DNA of 64,000 nt from Desulfovibrio sp. ZJ209 (GCF_011039135.1 NZ_JAAKEJ010000007.1:62001-126000); one strand, 5' to 3'. Numbered from the stretch's first letter, positions 1 to 11,668 are shown. Notes: generated from the sequence alone by a model not told the origin. A program made the numbers and translations.

Positions 1-627
1 GTCAGGAAGACCCGACAAAGCCTGTGCGACCGTCACGTTCTTTTTAAAAGTTGTTTGGGGGAGGGAAAATTTGACATCCTTCTCGCGTGACGCGAGAAGA
101 AAAAAACGCTTCCTTCGCTGGGGGACTCCGTAGTCGAGTGCATTGAGCAGGAAACGAGCTTGCATAGGGTATCCGGCTTCCTCAAGCTCCCGCTCAAGCA
201 CCTCTACTACGAGTTCTCTTGAATTCTTTTTTATTTTTTTTGAAGTAATGGCGGGTACATTCTCAAAAAGGATGACTCTGGCATTGACCATGCGCGCAAT
301 GCGGATTCCTTCTCGGAATAAAAACTGTCTGTCATCGTAGAAAGATCTGGAGGTATTCCCGGCAGTAGAAAAAGTCTCGCAAGGCATTCCGGACGTGACG
401 ATGTCAATACCTCTTTCGGGCACAAGTGGAAGTAACCTCTCGGGACCGATGTTGCGGATATCATCATGGAGGACTACAACTTCAGGATGATTGGCTGAAT
501 ATGTATCCACGCAGCTTTTGACTTGCTCAATTGCAGCGATGGTGCGTATGCCCGCAGCTCGGAATCCGGTGCAGATTCCGCCAGGACCAGAAAAGCAATC
601 GATATGGGTTATAGGATTATCATCCAT
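1..627 (-). CDS. DNA (cytosine-5-)-methyltransferase, 3' end outside window
   Basis: Reading the minus strand from ATG at 627 gives 209 codons without a stop, so the gene continues beyond the left edge. The product has the ordered motifs of m5C DNA methyltransferases: motif I DCFSGPGG near residue 10, the catalytic Pro-Cys motif as SGMPCETFS near residue 95, ENV near residue 125 and QRRKRFF near residue 170. It should transfer methyl from S-adenosylmethionine to cytosine in a target site that cannot be read from this part; the recognition domain is missing. A stop codon lies in frame upstream, and the short lead before motif I fits the family, so the start is likely right. The base composition is much richer in A+T than the genes from 1031 on, which suggests transfer. 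No restriction enzyme or vsr gene is visible in the window. Confidence 0.88.
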   Translation of the reverse strand, partial: MDDNPITHIDCFSGPGGICTGFRAAGIRTIAAIEQVKSCVDTYSANHPEVVVLHDDIRNIGPERLLPLVPERGIDIVTSGMPCETFSTAGNTSRSFYDDRQFLFREGIRIARMVNARVILFENVPAITSKKIKKNSRELVVEVLERELEEAGYPMQARFLLNALDYGVPQRRKRFFLLASREKDVKFSLPQTTFKKNVTVAQALSGLPD

Positions 628-1030
628 GAACTGCAACCTGTATCTAGTTGAGAAGGGAAGAAAATATGATTGCCTCAAAAGTTTGGTTCAGCGTATCTCC
701 ATCCGAAGTAAATAAGTACATAAATGACGGAAGAGTTCAAAAAATGTTTCGCTGGGTTATTAAATTGCTAATACTGCTGTCTAGCCCGCGAATGAAGACG
801 TGTTTTCGAGCGCGTAATATCCTCACATTTGTAATATCGTAGAAATGAGAGAGACGAAATTCGGTGATTGATGAAACGAGGTGTCCTATACACCCCGTAC
901 CTACTCCATTGGCAGCCGAGAAGGTGCGGCGCCTGCAAAAAGCGAAGCCTCTTCGGTGAGGGTAGGGCAGCTCCGTGCGCGATGTGTTATATAAAATTGA
1001 GTTTACACAAACGAGAGCAACTTAGCAAGA
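628..1030. other. Gene-free AT-rich stretch at island edge
   Basis: About 400 bases between the methyltransferase start and the end of the phosphatase-like gene. Short open frames occur on the plus strand but have no ribosome-binding site or recognisable product. Composition changes from AT-rich to GC-rich at about 1020-1040, which marks a boundary between acquired and resident DNA. No tRNA, integrase or clear attachment repeat was seen. The methyltransferase promoter should lie in this stretch. Confidence 0.5.
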
Positions 1031-1795
1031 CTACGCAAGGCCGAGCAGCCGCGAGGCGAGCCCCGCGATGTCCGTCTGCCGGGTGGGGAGCGGCGCCTCC
1101 GCCGGCGCGCCCACGAGCCAGAAGGGCACGCGCCGGGCGGCATCCGAAGGGTCGGCGTGGCTCGCGTCCGCATCCATGCCGTGATCGCTCGTGACCATGA
1201 CGGTGGCGCCCCACGCGAGCCAGCGGGGGAGGGCGGCTGCGAGCAGGCTGTCGGCGGCGCGCACGGCTTCGCGGTAGGCGCGCGAGCCCGCGCCGTGGGC
1301 ATGGCCCGCGAAGTCGATGCCCATGCTGTGCACGAGCAGGAGGTCGGGCGCGAATTTCAGGAGCAGGGCCTCGGCGTCGCGGAAGAGCTCAGCGTCGGGA
1401 TAGGCGTCCTCGCTGTAAAAAAGTCCGTGGCTGATGGGAAGGCGCGCATCGTCGCAGAGGCGGTCGCGGGCGGGCTCGAAGGGCGCGCGGTTGCAGAGCT
1501 CGCTCATCCAGTGGTAGGCGGCGGCCGCCGTTGTGAGCCCGGCCTCCCGCGCGCGGGCAAAGAGGGTCGGCGCCGGGGAGGGGCGGGCGTCCTCGTTGCG
1601 GACGATGCCGGTCTCCAAGGGCGCCATGCCGGTGAGCAGGGTGGCGTAGAGCGGCCGCGAGAGCGGCGGCAGTTCCGCCATGAGCTCCGTGTGCCGGGCC
1701 GCGCCGCTTTCGGTGAGCGCGGCCATGTAGCTCATGTGGCGCCGTGCCGTCGCGGCGGCGAGGCCGTCCAGCAGCACGAAGACGAGGCGGCTCAC
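1031..1795 (-). CDS. Alkaline phosphatase-superfamily (type I phosphodiesterase-like) protein
   Basis: The 254-residue product opens with VFVLLDGL, the first metal-binding Asp of the nucleotide pyrophosphatase/phosphodiesterase branch of the alkaline phosphatase superfamily, has a PPLSRPLYATLLTG segment where the nucleophile Ser/Thr sits, and ends with VTSDHGMD, the second metal site. It lacks an evident signal peptide, so it may act in the cytoplasm. Its start overlaps the stop of the upstream deacetylase by 4 bases, so the two are co-transcribed, divergently from the glycosyltransferase run starting at 2937. The family hydrolyses phosphodiesters or moves phospho-head-groups; in this setting a role in trimming a nucleotide sugar or lipid-linked intermediate is plausible but inferred. 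The exact substrate is not known. Confidence 0.75.
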   Translation of the reverse strand: MSRLVFVLLDGLAAATARRHMSYMAALTESGAARHTELMAELPPLSRPLYATLLTGMAPLETGIVRNEDARPSPAPTLFARAREAGLTTAAAAYHWMSELCNRAPFEPARDRLCDDARLPISHGLFYSEDAYPDAELFRDAEALLLKFAPDLLLVHSMGIDFAGHAHGAGSRAYREAVRAADSLLAAALPRWLAWGATVMVTSDHGMDADASHADPSDAARRVPFWLVGAPAEAPLPTRQTDIAGLASRLLGLA

Positions 1796-2826
1796 CAGTC
1801 GCCCCTGCCGGCGTCCGGCAGCGCATCGCGGCCGGGAAAGCGCAGTTCGGGCGCGAGCGCGCGCAAGGCCGTCAGCGTGACGCCCTCCACGGCGAAGTGC
1901 TTACGCAGCCAGCGGCAGAAGCTGAAGATCTTTTCGAGCGCGGCCGTGGCCGCGGCCTCGTCCGGCACATGGGGCGAGCCCCCGGGCAGCATCTCGGACG
2001 AATGCCAGAAAAGCCCGAGCACCTTGCCGCCGCGCCGCACATGGAGCCATGTGGCGAGGCGCATGGCGCTTGCCCCGTGCCAGAAGGGATTGGCGCTGAG
2101 CGCCCCGAAAAAGTGGAAGCGGTCGAGCCCTTCGCGCCGGCGCCCGGCAAGGCCGTGCCAGAGGCGTTCCAGGCCCGGCACGAGCGGCACCTGCGTTATG
2201 GGCGCCTCCAGGAGGGGCCTCTCCGGCGCGCCCTCCACCCAGTAGGGGTCGGCCGGCGCGAGGAAGTGGTCCGGCCCGCCAGCGAAGGCGCGCAAGGGGC
2301 ACACCGAGCTGTCAACCAGAATGCCCTCTTCCGCGAGCAGGGGCCGAAGCTCCGCCTTGAGGTCCCAGCGGCCCATGCGGAAGCTCGTGAGCGGCGCGCC
2401 CTGGAAGTCGCGCCCTGCGGCAAGCAGGGTGCGCAGCCTCTGGCGCAGGAGCTCGCGCGGGAGGAGGTGGGTGCGCATGGGTGCCCCCGACACCCCCGCT
2501 TGGGGCGACCCGTCAAAAGGCGGGGTGCTCCAGTGGTGGAGGTGGGCGCCGATCTCCGCGCCGTGGCGGTCGCGCATCTTTTCCAGCACGGCGCGGGCGG
2601 CCGCCGAGGCGAAGACCGTGTAGGCGCAGAAGAGCGTGAGCGGAAAGCCGAGCTCGTCCGAAAGGGGCGCGAGCTTCGGCAGGAGCGCCACGTTGCTGAC
2701 GCCGCAGCCAGTGGCGGCGTAGGTGCCGCAGAAAAGGCCCTCCTCCTCCACGTCGAGGCTGATGACCACGCGCAGGGGCGGCTTGAGGCCGGCGGCGCCG
2801 GCGGCGGGCGGAGCTTGGGCAGGCAT
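1792..2826 (-). CDS. Polysaccharide deacetylase family protein (WalW-like)
   Basis: 344 residues. A Pro/Ala-rich N-terminus is followed by VVISLDVEEEG (residues about 20-30), the NodB-type metal Asp, and by GAEIGAHLHHWSTPPF (about 90-105), which resembles the His-rich metal motif in the WalW-type branch of carbohydrate esterase family 4. These enzymes remove N-acetyl groups from sugars in polysaccharides or glycolipids. The ATG at 2826 is 110 bases from the divergent glycosyltransferase at 2937, leaving room for two back-to-back promoters. The gene overlaps the phosphatase-like gene by 4 bases. Deacetylase plus several glycosyltransferases argues for N-acetylhexosamine in the product of this cluster; that is inference. 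Confidence 0.78.
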   Translation of the reverse strand: MPAQAPPAAGAAGLKPPLRVVISLDVEEEGLFCGTYAATGCGVSNVALLPKLAPLSDELGFPLTLFCAYTVFASAAARAVLEKMRDRHGAEIGAHLHHWSTPPFDGSPQAGVSGAPMRTHLLPRELLRQRLRTLLAAGRDFQGAPLTSFRMGRWDLKAELRPLLAEEGILVDSSVCPLRAFAGGPDHFLAPADPYWVEGAPERPLLEAPITQVPLVPGLERLWHGLAGRRREGLDRFHFFGALSANPFWHGASAMRLATWLHVRRGGKVLGLFWHSSEMLPGGSPHVPDEAAATAALEKIFSFCRWLRKHFAVEGVTLTALRALAPELRFPGRDALPDAGRGDW

Positions 2827-2936
2827 GGGCCGACTTTAACGCGGGCCTTGCGCCAAGGCAATGCCCCGGCGCTTTGCAAGCGGGGCCCGATGGCGTATGG
2901 TTGGGCGGTGTCGCCACGCCGGCGACGGGAGAAACG

Positions 2937-4043
2937 ATGCCCGAGCCCTGCTCCGTCCTGTTCCTCATGGAAGACCTCTGTTACGGAGGCACCCAGCGCC
3001 AGACCCTCGAGCTGGCGAAGCGCCTTGACCGGGGGCGTTTCGCGCCGTCCATGCTCATGCTCACCGGCCCCACGGACCTCGACGCCGTGGCGGCCGGCGC
3101 GGAAATCCCCCTCCACTATCTGGGCACCGGCCGGGGCGTGGCGAGCCTCTTCTTTCTCAGGCTCGGGCCCGCGCTCAAGCGCCTTGCGCCGGACATCCTC
3201 GTGCCCTGCACGGCGCTGCCCAATATCTGGGGGCCCATCTGGGGGCGGCTGCTCGGCTTGCCGGCCATCGTGGGCACCTGCCGGGGCGGCGGCGCGCTCC
3301 GGCGCCAGCACGAGCGTTTTCTCTGGCGCCTCTGCGACCACCATGTCTGCAATTCGCTCGCGCTGGCGGAGGGGCTGCGCAAATTGGGCGAGCCCGCCGG
3401 CCGCATCAGCTATATCCCCAACGGCGTGGATACCGAGCGCTTCCGCCCCGCGCCCGAGCCACCCTCGGCGCGGCCCCCGCTGATCCTCTGCGTGGCCAGG
3501 CTCGCGCAGGACAAGGGCCACCTCACCCTGCTGCGCGCCTTCGCCATCGTGGCGCGCGAGGTGCCCGAGGCGCGCCTGCGCCTCGTGGGCGACGGCCCGC
3601 AGGAGGCGCAGCTGCGCATGCTCGTCGGCACCTTCGGCCTCGAGGAGCGCGTGGAATTCGTGCCCGGAAGCCCCGATGTGCGCGAGCATTATGCTGAGGC
3701 GCGCATCTTCGCCCTGGCCTCGGTGCGCGAGGGGCAGCCCAATGTCATCCTCGAGGCCATGAGCTGCGGCTTGCCCGTCTGCGCCACGGCCGTGGGCGGC
3801 ATCCCGGGCCTCGTGGAGAACGGCGTGACCGGCCTGCTTTCCCCGGCGGGCTATGCCGAGGCCTTGGCGGCATCCCTGTTGCGCCTGCTCGGCGAGCCGC
3901 CCCTGGGCGACGCCCTCGGGCGCGCGGGGCGAGCGCGCGTGGAGCGGGATTTTTCCTTCGCCGCCATGGTGGGGGCGCATGAGGAACTGTTCGACCGCCT
4001 GCACAGGACGCGGCGCGGCGAACGCGAGGAGGACGACGCATGA
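2937..4043 (+). CDS. Glycosyltransferase family 4
   Basis: 368 residues if the ATG at 2937 is used, which follows GACGGGAG at a good distance; an upstream in-frame ATG at 2874 has no such site. The N-terminal VLFLMEDLCYGGTQRQTLELAKRL is the Rossmann entry with a Gly-Gly loop of GT-B enzymes, and the C-terminal half has ILCVARLAQDKGHLTLLRAF, LVGDGPQ, and an ALASVREGQPNVILEAMSCGLP motif whose EGxxNVxLEAM carries the E-x7-E pair that holds the nucleotide sugar. It is a retaining glycosyltransferase of the cytoplasmic membrane face. It opens the plus-strand run and overlaps the next small exported protein by ATGA. Confidence 0.9.
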   Translation: MPEPCSVLFLMEDLCYGGTQRQTLELAKRLDRGRFAPSMLMLTGPTDLDAVAAGAEIPLHYLGTGRGVASLFFLRLGPALKRLAPDILVPCTALPNIWGPIWGRLLGLPAIVGTCRGGGALRRQHERFLWRLCDHHVCNSLALAEGLRKLGEPAGRISYIPNGVDTERFRPAPEPPSARPPLILCVARLAQDKGHLTLLRAFAIVAREVPEARLRLVGDGPQEAQLRMLVGTFGLEERVEFVPGSPDVREHYAEARIFALASVREGQPNVILEAMSCGLPVCATAVGGIPGLVENGVTGLLSPAGYAEALAASLLRLLGEPPLGDALGRAGRARVERDFSFAAMVGAHEELFDRLHRTRRGEREEDDA

Positions 4044-4474
4044 AGCGCGGGATCATCCTTTCTGCCGCGGCCTTGCTGTGCGCCCTCTGCGGCGCCGCCC
4101 CCCTGTGGGCTGCCGGGGCGCAAAAGACCATCACGAGCGGCCCCGGCGAAGTGACGGAACTCTGGACGGGCAAGGTGCTCAGCGCCACCTTCCGCGCGGG
4201 CATGTGCTTCGGGGCGGACGGCAGGGCGCGCGGCGTGCTGATCCTGCGCCATGCCAACGGCCAGGAAGACCCGTACCACCTCTACGGCACCATCCACGCC
4301 AATGCCTTCGACCTCACGCATTCCTCAGGCCATTCCTTCACCGGGCGCATCACGGGCCCGCGCAGCATGGAAGGCCGGGTAAAGCTCAAAAACGGCCTTA
4401 CCCTCAACCTCGAGGGCGAGCGCACCCTCGATGTGCCCCTGGCGGCGGAAGACTGCGCGCCGCTTGCCCCCTGA
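4040..4474 (+). CDS. Small exported protein of unknown function
   Basis: 144 residues. The N-terminus has a clear Sec signal peptide: MKRG, a hydrophobic run of about 16 residues, and a probable cleavage after LWA near residue 24. The mature part is about 120 residues, with no transmembrane segment and no family I recognise; two Cys (MCFG near 55 and EDCA near 138) could form a disulphide. It overlaps the preceding glycosyltransferase by 4 bases and precedes another by 51 bases, so it probably works in the same envelope-glycan pathway in the periplasm. Function unknown. Confidence 0.8.
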   Translation: MKRGIILSAAALLCALCGAAPLWAAGAQKTITSGPGEVTELWTGKVLSATFRAGMCFGADGRARGVLILRHANGQEDPYHLYGTIHANAFDLTHSSGHSFTGRITGPRSMEGRVKLKNGLTLNLEGERTLDVPLAAEDCAPLAP

Positions 4475-4525
4475 CCCGTCGCAGAAGCCGCGCCCCCGTC
4501 GCCGGCGCCCCTTTGGGGAGGAGCC

Positions 4526-5704
4526 ATGACAGTAGTGTTGTTCATCGTGGGCCTTGTCCAGTGCGGCCTTTTGTTCCTGCTCACGGGCACGGGCGCCAAG
4601 CTGGCGCGCCGGGCGAGGAAAGAGCGGGAGGAAGCCCGCTATGTGCCCCACGGCGGCTGGCCGCGCGTGGCCATGATCATCCCCGCCGCGGGCAATGACC
4701 CGCGCATGGAAGCCGCGCTGAAAAGCCTGCTGGAGCAGGATTATCCGCACCTGCTCCCGGTGCTCGTCACTTCCGGCGCGGACGACCCGGCTGCGGACAT
4801 CATCCGGCGCCTGAAAGAGGACTATCCATCCCTCAGGCACGTCATCGCCGGCGAAGCGAAGGACTGCGGCCAGAAAAACTGGAACAGCCTCGCGGGCGTG
4901 GCCGCCGTGGGCGACGCGGCGGACATCTACATGTTTTGCGACAGCACGCACATGGCCGACCCGGAGTTCGCGCGCTGCCTCGTGGGGCCGCTCGCGCGCA
5001 ACGAGGCGGCCTTCAGCACCGGCTATCACGAGGTGGAGCCGCGCGACCACGGCCTCGTCACCCTGGGTTATGCCCTGAGCGTGCTGCTCATGCGGCTGTT
5101 GCAGGGCCTCTCCGCCTTCACCCAGCCCTGGGGCGGCGCCATGGCCATGACCCGGGCGGCCTTCGAGCGCTATGGCGTGGCGAGGCTCTGGGCCTCCACC
5201 GTGGTGGACGACTGCTCGCTCGGGGCCATGCTCGAGGCGCGGGGGGTGCATGTGAAGCTGTGCGCGGCCGCGCTGTTGCGCACCACGGCGCACAGGCACG
5301 CCTTCGGCACGTGGCGGGCGTGGATGGACCGGCAGGTGCTCTTCCTCAAGTTCTGCATGCCGGGCCAGTGGCTCCTGCTCGGGGTGTTCGCCGCGCTCAT
5401 GCTGGCGCCCACCCTGTGGGCCGGCTTCACCTTCTGCCGCGACCTTGTCGGGCGCGGCGGCGGCACCGGGCCCTTCCTCGCCTTGCTCTGGCTTTTGCTG
5501 CTTGCCGGCACGCTCTCGGGGTGGCGCCGGCTCGTGCCCGTGCGCGTGCCGCTCGGGCGCTGGCTCGGGGCCTTTTTCCTGGCGTCGGGGCTTTTCGGCT
5601 GGGTGTATCTCAGGACCATCCCGGCCAGGACCATCACGTGGCGGCACATGGTCTACCTCGTGGGGCGCGGCGGCGTGCTCCTCGGCATGCGCCGCCGGGG
5701 GTAG
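4526..5704 (+). CDS. Membrane glycosyltransferase family 2/21 (ceramide glucosyltransferase-like, HpnI-like)
   Basis: 392 residues, ATG preceded by GGGGAGGAG. One N-terminal membrane helix (residues 3-22), a GT-A domain with RVAMIIPAAGND, a middle acidic motif FCDSTHMADP and VVDDCSLGAMLEARG as the third acidic motif, then three or four C-terminal helices. This arrangement is that of the ceramide glucosyltransferase/HpnI type enzymes, which add a sugar from UDP-sugar to a membrane lipid. The expected (Q/R)xxRW signature is replaced by RQVLFLK near residue 272, so the acceptor may differ. It sits between an exported protein and an ABC permease; acting on a lipid acceptor is an inference from the family. 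Confidence 0.82.
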   Translation: MTVVLFIVGLVQCGLLFLLTGTGAKLARRARKEREEARYVPHGGWPRVAMIIPAAGNDPRMEAALKSLLEQDYPHLLPVLVTSGADDPAADIIRRLKEDYPSLRHVIAGEAKDCGQKNWNSLAGVAAVGDAADIYMFCDSTHMADPEFARCLVGPLARNEAAFSTGYHEVEPRDHGLVTLGYALSVLLMRLLQGLSAFTQPWGGAMAMTRAAFERYGVARLWASTVVDDCSLGAMLEARGVHVKLCAAALLRTTAHRHAFGTWRAWMDRQVLFLKFCMPGQWLLLGVFAALMLAPTLWAGFTFCRDLVGRGGGTGPFLALLWLLLLAGTLSGWRRLVPVRVPLGRWLGAFFLASGLFGWVYLRTIPARTITWRHMVYLVGRGGVLLGMRRRG

Positions 5705-5837
5705 GCGCGTTGCCGCATGCGCCGGCGCCGTTTTGACAGGCGGCGCCCAAGGCCGTACATTGGGCCTTCCGGGGGGCACCCGGAAGGCGCCGGGTGTCGC
5801 ACGCCGTCCACTCCCGCCGGAGGAGCCGGAGCTTTCC

Positions 5838-7028
5838 ATGATCGTCATGTCGGACCTTTTTCGCGTCAGCCTCAGGCAGGTTGTGCGCCAGCGCGGTTTC
5901 GGGGTGATCCTGTCCATCGCCCTGGGCATCACCGCCTTTATCGTGCTCTCCGTGCTGGGCCGCGAGATCCGCTACAAGGTCGGGCAGGACATGGTGCTCA
6001 TGGGCGGCGTAAATGTCATTCAGGTCTATATGGACGACGCGGCCTATCCCGGCCAGCCAAGGCGCGAGTTCTATCCCGAGACCGTGGAGGCGCTCAGAAA
6101 ACTCCCGGGTGTGGGCATGGTGAGCCGCAACCTGCGCGGCGGCCGCGCCTTCGATCTCAGGACATCGGGCGAGCGCAAGATCCACATGGATTTCATCGGT
6201 GTCGACCAGTATTTCGCCGATGTCTATTCCCTCACGCTCGTGGCGGGGCGCTTCTTCGACACCTCGGATATCGAGCGCCGGCGGCGCGTGGCCATGCTCG
6301 GCCGCGAGGCCTCGCTCATGCTCTACAAGAAGCCGGAAGAGGCCGTGGGCAAGCTGCTCATCCTCGGCAAGGACGTGTTCGAGGTGGTGGGCGTGGTGAG
6401 CGGCGTCATGCTCGGGAGCTGGGGCCGCGGCGGCTTCCTGCCCTATACCGTCATGGTCGACCGCAACTGGGTGGGCGGCAAGGTGGACAGGCTCTTCATC
6501 CGCGCCATCGGCTGGGAGGATGTCTCCCCGCTCGTCAAGCTCATCCCCAAGGTGGTGCGCGAACACCAGTCCGCGCCGCACATGGTCATCCGCACCCAGG
6601 AGGAGCAGCTCGACCGCATCCAGACGACCTTCATGTGGGTGGAGGCGCTGCTCTGGCTCGGCATCGTGGCCTCGCTCATGCTCGGCGGCTTCGGCATCTG
6701 GTACGGCACCTTCGCGGCGGTGCGGGCGCGCACCCGCGAGGTGGGCCTCAAAAAGGCCATGGGCGGCGCGGACGCAGACATCCTGGCCCAGTTCCTCGCC
6801 GAGGCGCTGTGCAAGTCGCTGGCGGGCGGCGTGCTCGGCATCCTCCTCGGCGTCATCATCGTGGAGGTGGGCTCCTGGGCGCTGGGCACGGGCATTTCTT
6901 ACCCGCTGCTGCTCGCAAGCAGCGTGGGCAGCATCCTTTTCTCCGCCCTCATCGGCGTGGCGGGCGGCCTCTACCCCGCCATCCAGGCCAGCCGCATGGA
7001 CGTGGTCTCGGCCCTGCGCTTTGAATGA
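5838..7028 (+). CDS. MacB/FtsX-type ABC transporter permease
   Basis: About 396 residues from ATG 5838 (AGGAG 12 bases upstream); an ATG at 5847 is a possible alternative. A first membrane helix lies at residues 20-40, then a long periplasmic domain of about 230 residues, then three helices (about 272-295, 325-345 and 365-385) with the conserved RTREVGLKKAMGGADADILAQFLAEAL coupling segment. This is the topology of the MacB/LolC/LolE/FtsX family, which moves lipoproteins, lipids or peptides across the envelope without the usual channel. It lies 11 bases before its ATPase gene, so both form one transporter. No MacA-like adaptor or outer-membrane partner is next to it. Confidence 0.88.
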   Translation: MIVMSDLFRVSLRQVVRQRGFGVILSIALGITAFIVLSVLGREIRYKVGQDMVLMGGVNVIQVYMDDAAYPGQPRREFYPETVEALRKLPGVGMVSRNLRGGRAFDLRTSGERKIHMDFIGVDQYFADVYSLTLVAGRFFDTSDIERRRRVAMLGREASLMLYKKPEEAVGKLLILGKDVFEVVGVVSGVMLGSWGRGGFLPYTVMVDRNWVGGKVDRLFIRAIGWEDVSPLVKLIPKVVREHQSAPHMVIRTQEEQLDRIQTTFMWVEALLWLGIVASLMLGGFGIWYGTFAAVRARTREVGLKKAMGGADADILAQFLAEALCKSLAGGVLGILLGVIIVEVGSWALGTGISYPLLLASSVGSILFSALIGVAGGLYPAIQASRMDVVSALRFE

Positions 7029-7039
7029 AAGGGTGAAGC

Positions 7040-9168
<2,129 letters not shown>

Positions 9169-9169
<1 letters not shown>

Positions 9170-10647
9170 TGGACTTTTCGGGCACGGCCATCCTGGTGGC
9201 GGGCGATGTCATGCTCGACCGCTATCTCGCCGGCGACGTGGCGCGCATCTCGCCCGAGGCGCCCGTGCCCGTGGTGCGCCTCGAAAAGCGCTGGAGCGTG
9301 CCGGGTGGCGCGGGCAACGTGGCCCGCAACCTTTCGCGGCTCGGCGTGGCCGCGCGGCTGGTGGGCCTTGTGGGGGACGATGCCGAGGGCCGCACCCTGC
9401 GCGCGGCCGTGGCGGCCGAAGGCATCGAGGACGCCCTGGCCCTCTCGCATGACCGCGCCACCACCAGCAAGACGCGCATCCTCGGGCATGGCCAGCAGCT
9501 CCTGCGCCTTGACGAAGAGCGCGTGACGCCCCTCACCCCCGCCGAGCTCGAGCCCCTGCGCGCGGCCGTGGCGCGGCTCTTGCCGGGCTGCGGCGCTGTC
9601 ATCATTTCGGATTACGGCAAGGGCGTCTTCCTGCGCCGCGAGGATGGCGCAAGCCTCTGCGCGGACATCATGGCGCAGGCCAAGGCAGCGGGCGTCCCCG
9701 TGCTTGTGGACCCCAAGGGGAAGGACTGGTCGCGCTATGCGGGCGCGGCCTGCGTGACGCCCAACACGGCGGAATTCCTCGAGGCCTGCGGGCTCACCCC
9801 CGCCGCGCGGCCGGGTGGCGCCGAGCGCCGCGAGCTGGCCGAGGGGCTGTGCGGGAAGTACGGCTTTGCGCGGCTTTTGCTCACGCGCGGCCCCCGGGGC
9901 ATGATCCTCTACACCCCCGGCGAGGAGCCTGTGCGCATCCGCGCGGCCGTGCGTGAAGTGGCGGACGTTTCCGGCGCGGGCGATACGGTGATCGCGGCCC
10001 TTGCGGCCTGCGTGGCCGGGGGCCTCGGCTGGGCCGAGAGCGCCGCGGTGGCCAATGCCGCCGCCGGGGTGGCCGTGGGCAAGGCCGGCACCGCGCCGGT
10101 TGCCCTGGCCGAGCTCAACGAGGCCCTGCGGGAGGGCATGGACAATCCCAAGCTCTTCGCGCTTCCGGCGCTCAGGCACAAGCTGGAGGAATGGCGGCGC
10201 CGCGGCGAGCGCATCGTCTTCACCAACGGCTGCTTCGACCTGCTCCACCCCGGGCACATCTCCCTTTTGCGCCAGGCCGCGGCCCTGGGCGACCGGCTGG
10301 TGGTGGGCCTCAATGCGGACGCCTCGGTGCGCCGGCTCAAGGGGCCCGAGCGCCCCATCCAGAACGAGACGAGCCGGGCCTTGCTGCTCGCGGCGTTGCA
10401 GGCCGTGGACGCGGTGGTGCTCTTCGGCGAGGACACGCCGGAGCGCCTCATCCATGAGGTAGCCCCGGACGTGCTCGTCAAGGGCAGCGACTACCGGGTG
10501 GAAAATGTGGTCGGCGCCGACTTCGTGCTCGGCCGCGGTGGCGAGGTGCATCTCGTGGACCTTGTGGACGGCTGCAGCACCACGGGCCTCGTGCGCAAGA
10601 TGCGGCCCGCGCAGGGCGGCGACGCGGGGGGCGGCGCCCATGCCTGA
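9169..10647 (+). CDS. hldE: Bifunctional heptose 7-phosphate kinase / heptose 1-phosphate adenylyltransferase
   Basis: 492 residues, close to the size of known HldE. Residues 1-315 are a ribokinase-type sugar kinase: GDVMLDRYL, the PGGAGNVARNLSRLG binding loop and the catalytic GAGDTV near residue 270. Residues 340-480 are a nucleotidyltransferase with FTNGCFDLLHPGH (HxGH) and KGPERPIQNE, ending in VDGCSTTGLV. The protein phosphorylates D-glycero-D-manno-heptose 7-phosphate at C1 and adenylates the product, giving the precursor of lipopolysaccharide core heptose. The start codon overlaps the previous stop in TGATG, and its stop lies 8 bases inside the next gene, so translation is probably coupled. 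Confidence 0.96.
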
Positions 10648-11668
10648 GGCCGGCGTGCGCCATCTCATCGCCGCCGACATCGGGGGCACCAATTGCCGGC
10701 TGGCGCGCTTCGCGCTCGGCCCGGACGGCCGGCTCGCGCGCGAGCATTCGGCCTGGCTGGAGAGCCCGGATCTCTGCACCACCGAGCACCTGCTCGCCGC
10801 GCTGGAGCGCGAGCTTGAGCTGCATCCGGCCCGGGCGGACGCCACGGTGCTCGCCATCGCGGGGCCCGTGCATGACGGCCTCACCGGCGGCCTCACCAAC
10901 GGCAGCCTCAGGGTGGACTTGCGCCCGCTGGCCGCGCGGGGGCAAGGCGTCTACCGCGTCATCAATGACTTTGTGGCCCAGGCTTGCGCCTGCCTCACGG
11001 AACTCGGCGACGAGGCGCGCCTGCTCTGGCCCGTGCCGCCTGCCCCTGGCCCCTTGCGCGCGCCGCGCGCGGTCATCGGCGCCGGCACCGGCCTCGGCGT
11101 GGCCTGCCTCTACCCGCTGGACATGGCAGTCGCCGGCGCCGGGGGCTGGCTCGTGGCGCCCTCGGAGGGCGGCCACATGGCCTTCCCTTTCGCGGGCGCG
11201 GAGGAGAACGCCTTTCATGAATTTTTGTGCACGGCGCTCGGTCTCGCCGTGGCGGAAGGGGACGACGTGCTCTCCGGCCGCGGCCTCGCGCTCCTGCACG
11301 AATTCCTCACCGGCGAGCGGCTCACGCCCGGCGAAGTGGGCCGCAAGGCCCTCTCGGCGCCCTCGCCGACCTTGAGCTGGTACGCCCGCTTCTACGGGCG
11401 CGCCTGCAGAAACCTCATGCTTTCCTGCCTCTCCACGGGCGGCCTGTGGATCGCCGGGGGCATCGCCGCCCGCAATCCCCTCTGCGTGGGCAGCCCGGAG
11501 TTTTTCGCCGAGCTCTTCGCCGAGCCCTCCTTCGCGCACTGGCTCCGGGAAATCCCGGTGCGCCTCATGGAAGACGACGAGAGCGGCCTCTGGGGCGCGG
11601 CCCAATATGGCCGCATGCTGCTCGAGCAGCCCTCCTCTACTTCCGCCACGCCCGCACGACACAGCTGA
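10640..11668 (+). CDS. glk: Glucokinase
   Basis: 342 residues from ATG 10640. IAADIGGTNCRLARF near the N-terminus is the phosphate-binding loop of the ASKHA sugar kinases, INDFVAQ contains the catalytic Asp, GAGTGLGVACL is the second phosphate loop and EGGHMAFPF is the Glk signature. It phosphorylates glucose to glucose 6-phosphate. The start lies within the end of hldE (8-base overlap), so it belongs to the same transcript, and it converges on znuB with a 32-base overlap of coding ends. In this cluster it could feed sugar phosphates into nucleotide-sugar synthesis, which is inference. Confidence 0.9.
   Translation: MPEAGVRHLIAADIGGTNCRLARFALGPDGRLAREHSAWLESPDLCTTEHLLAALERELELHPARADATVLAIAGPVHDGLTGGLTNGSLRVDLRPLAARGQGVYRVINDFVAQACACLTELGDEARLLWPVPPAPGPLRAPRAVIGAGTGLGVACLYPLDMAVAGAGGWLVAPSEGGHMAFPFAGAEENAFHEFLCTALGLAVAEGDDVLSGRGLALLHEFLTGERLTPGEVGRKALSAPSPTLSWYARFYGRACRNLMLSCLSTGGLWIAGGIAARNPLCVGSPEFFAELFAEPSFAHWLREIPVRLMEDDESGLWGAAQYGRMLLEQPSSTSATPARHS

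Noticed and set aside
868..1194. 108-residue plus-strand frame overlapping the phosphatase-like gene
   Set aside because: Low-complexity Arg/Ala-rich product antisense to a recognised gene.
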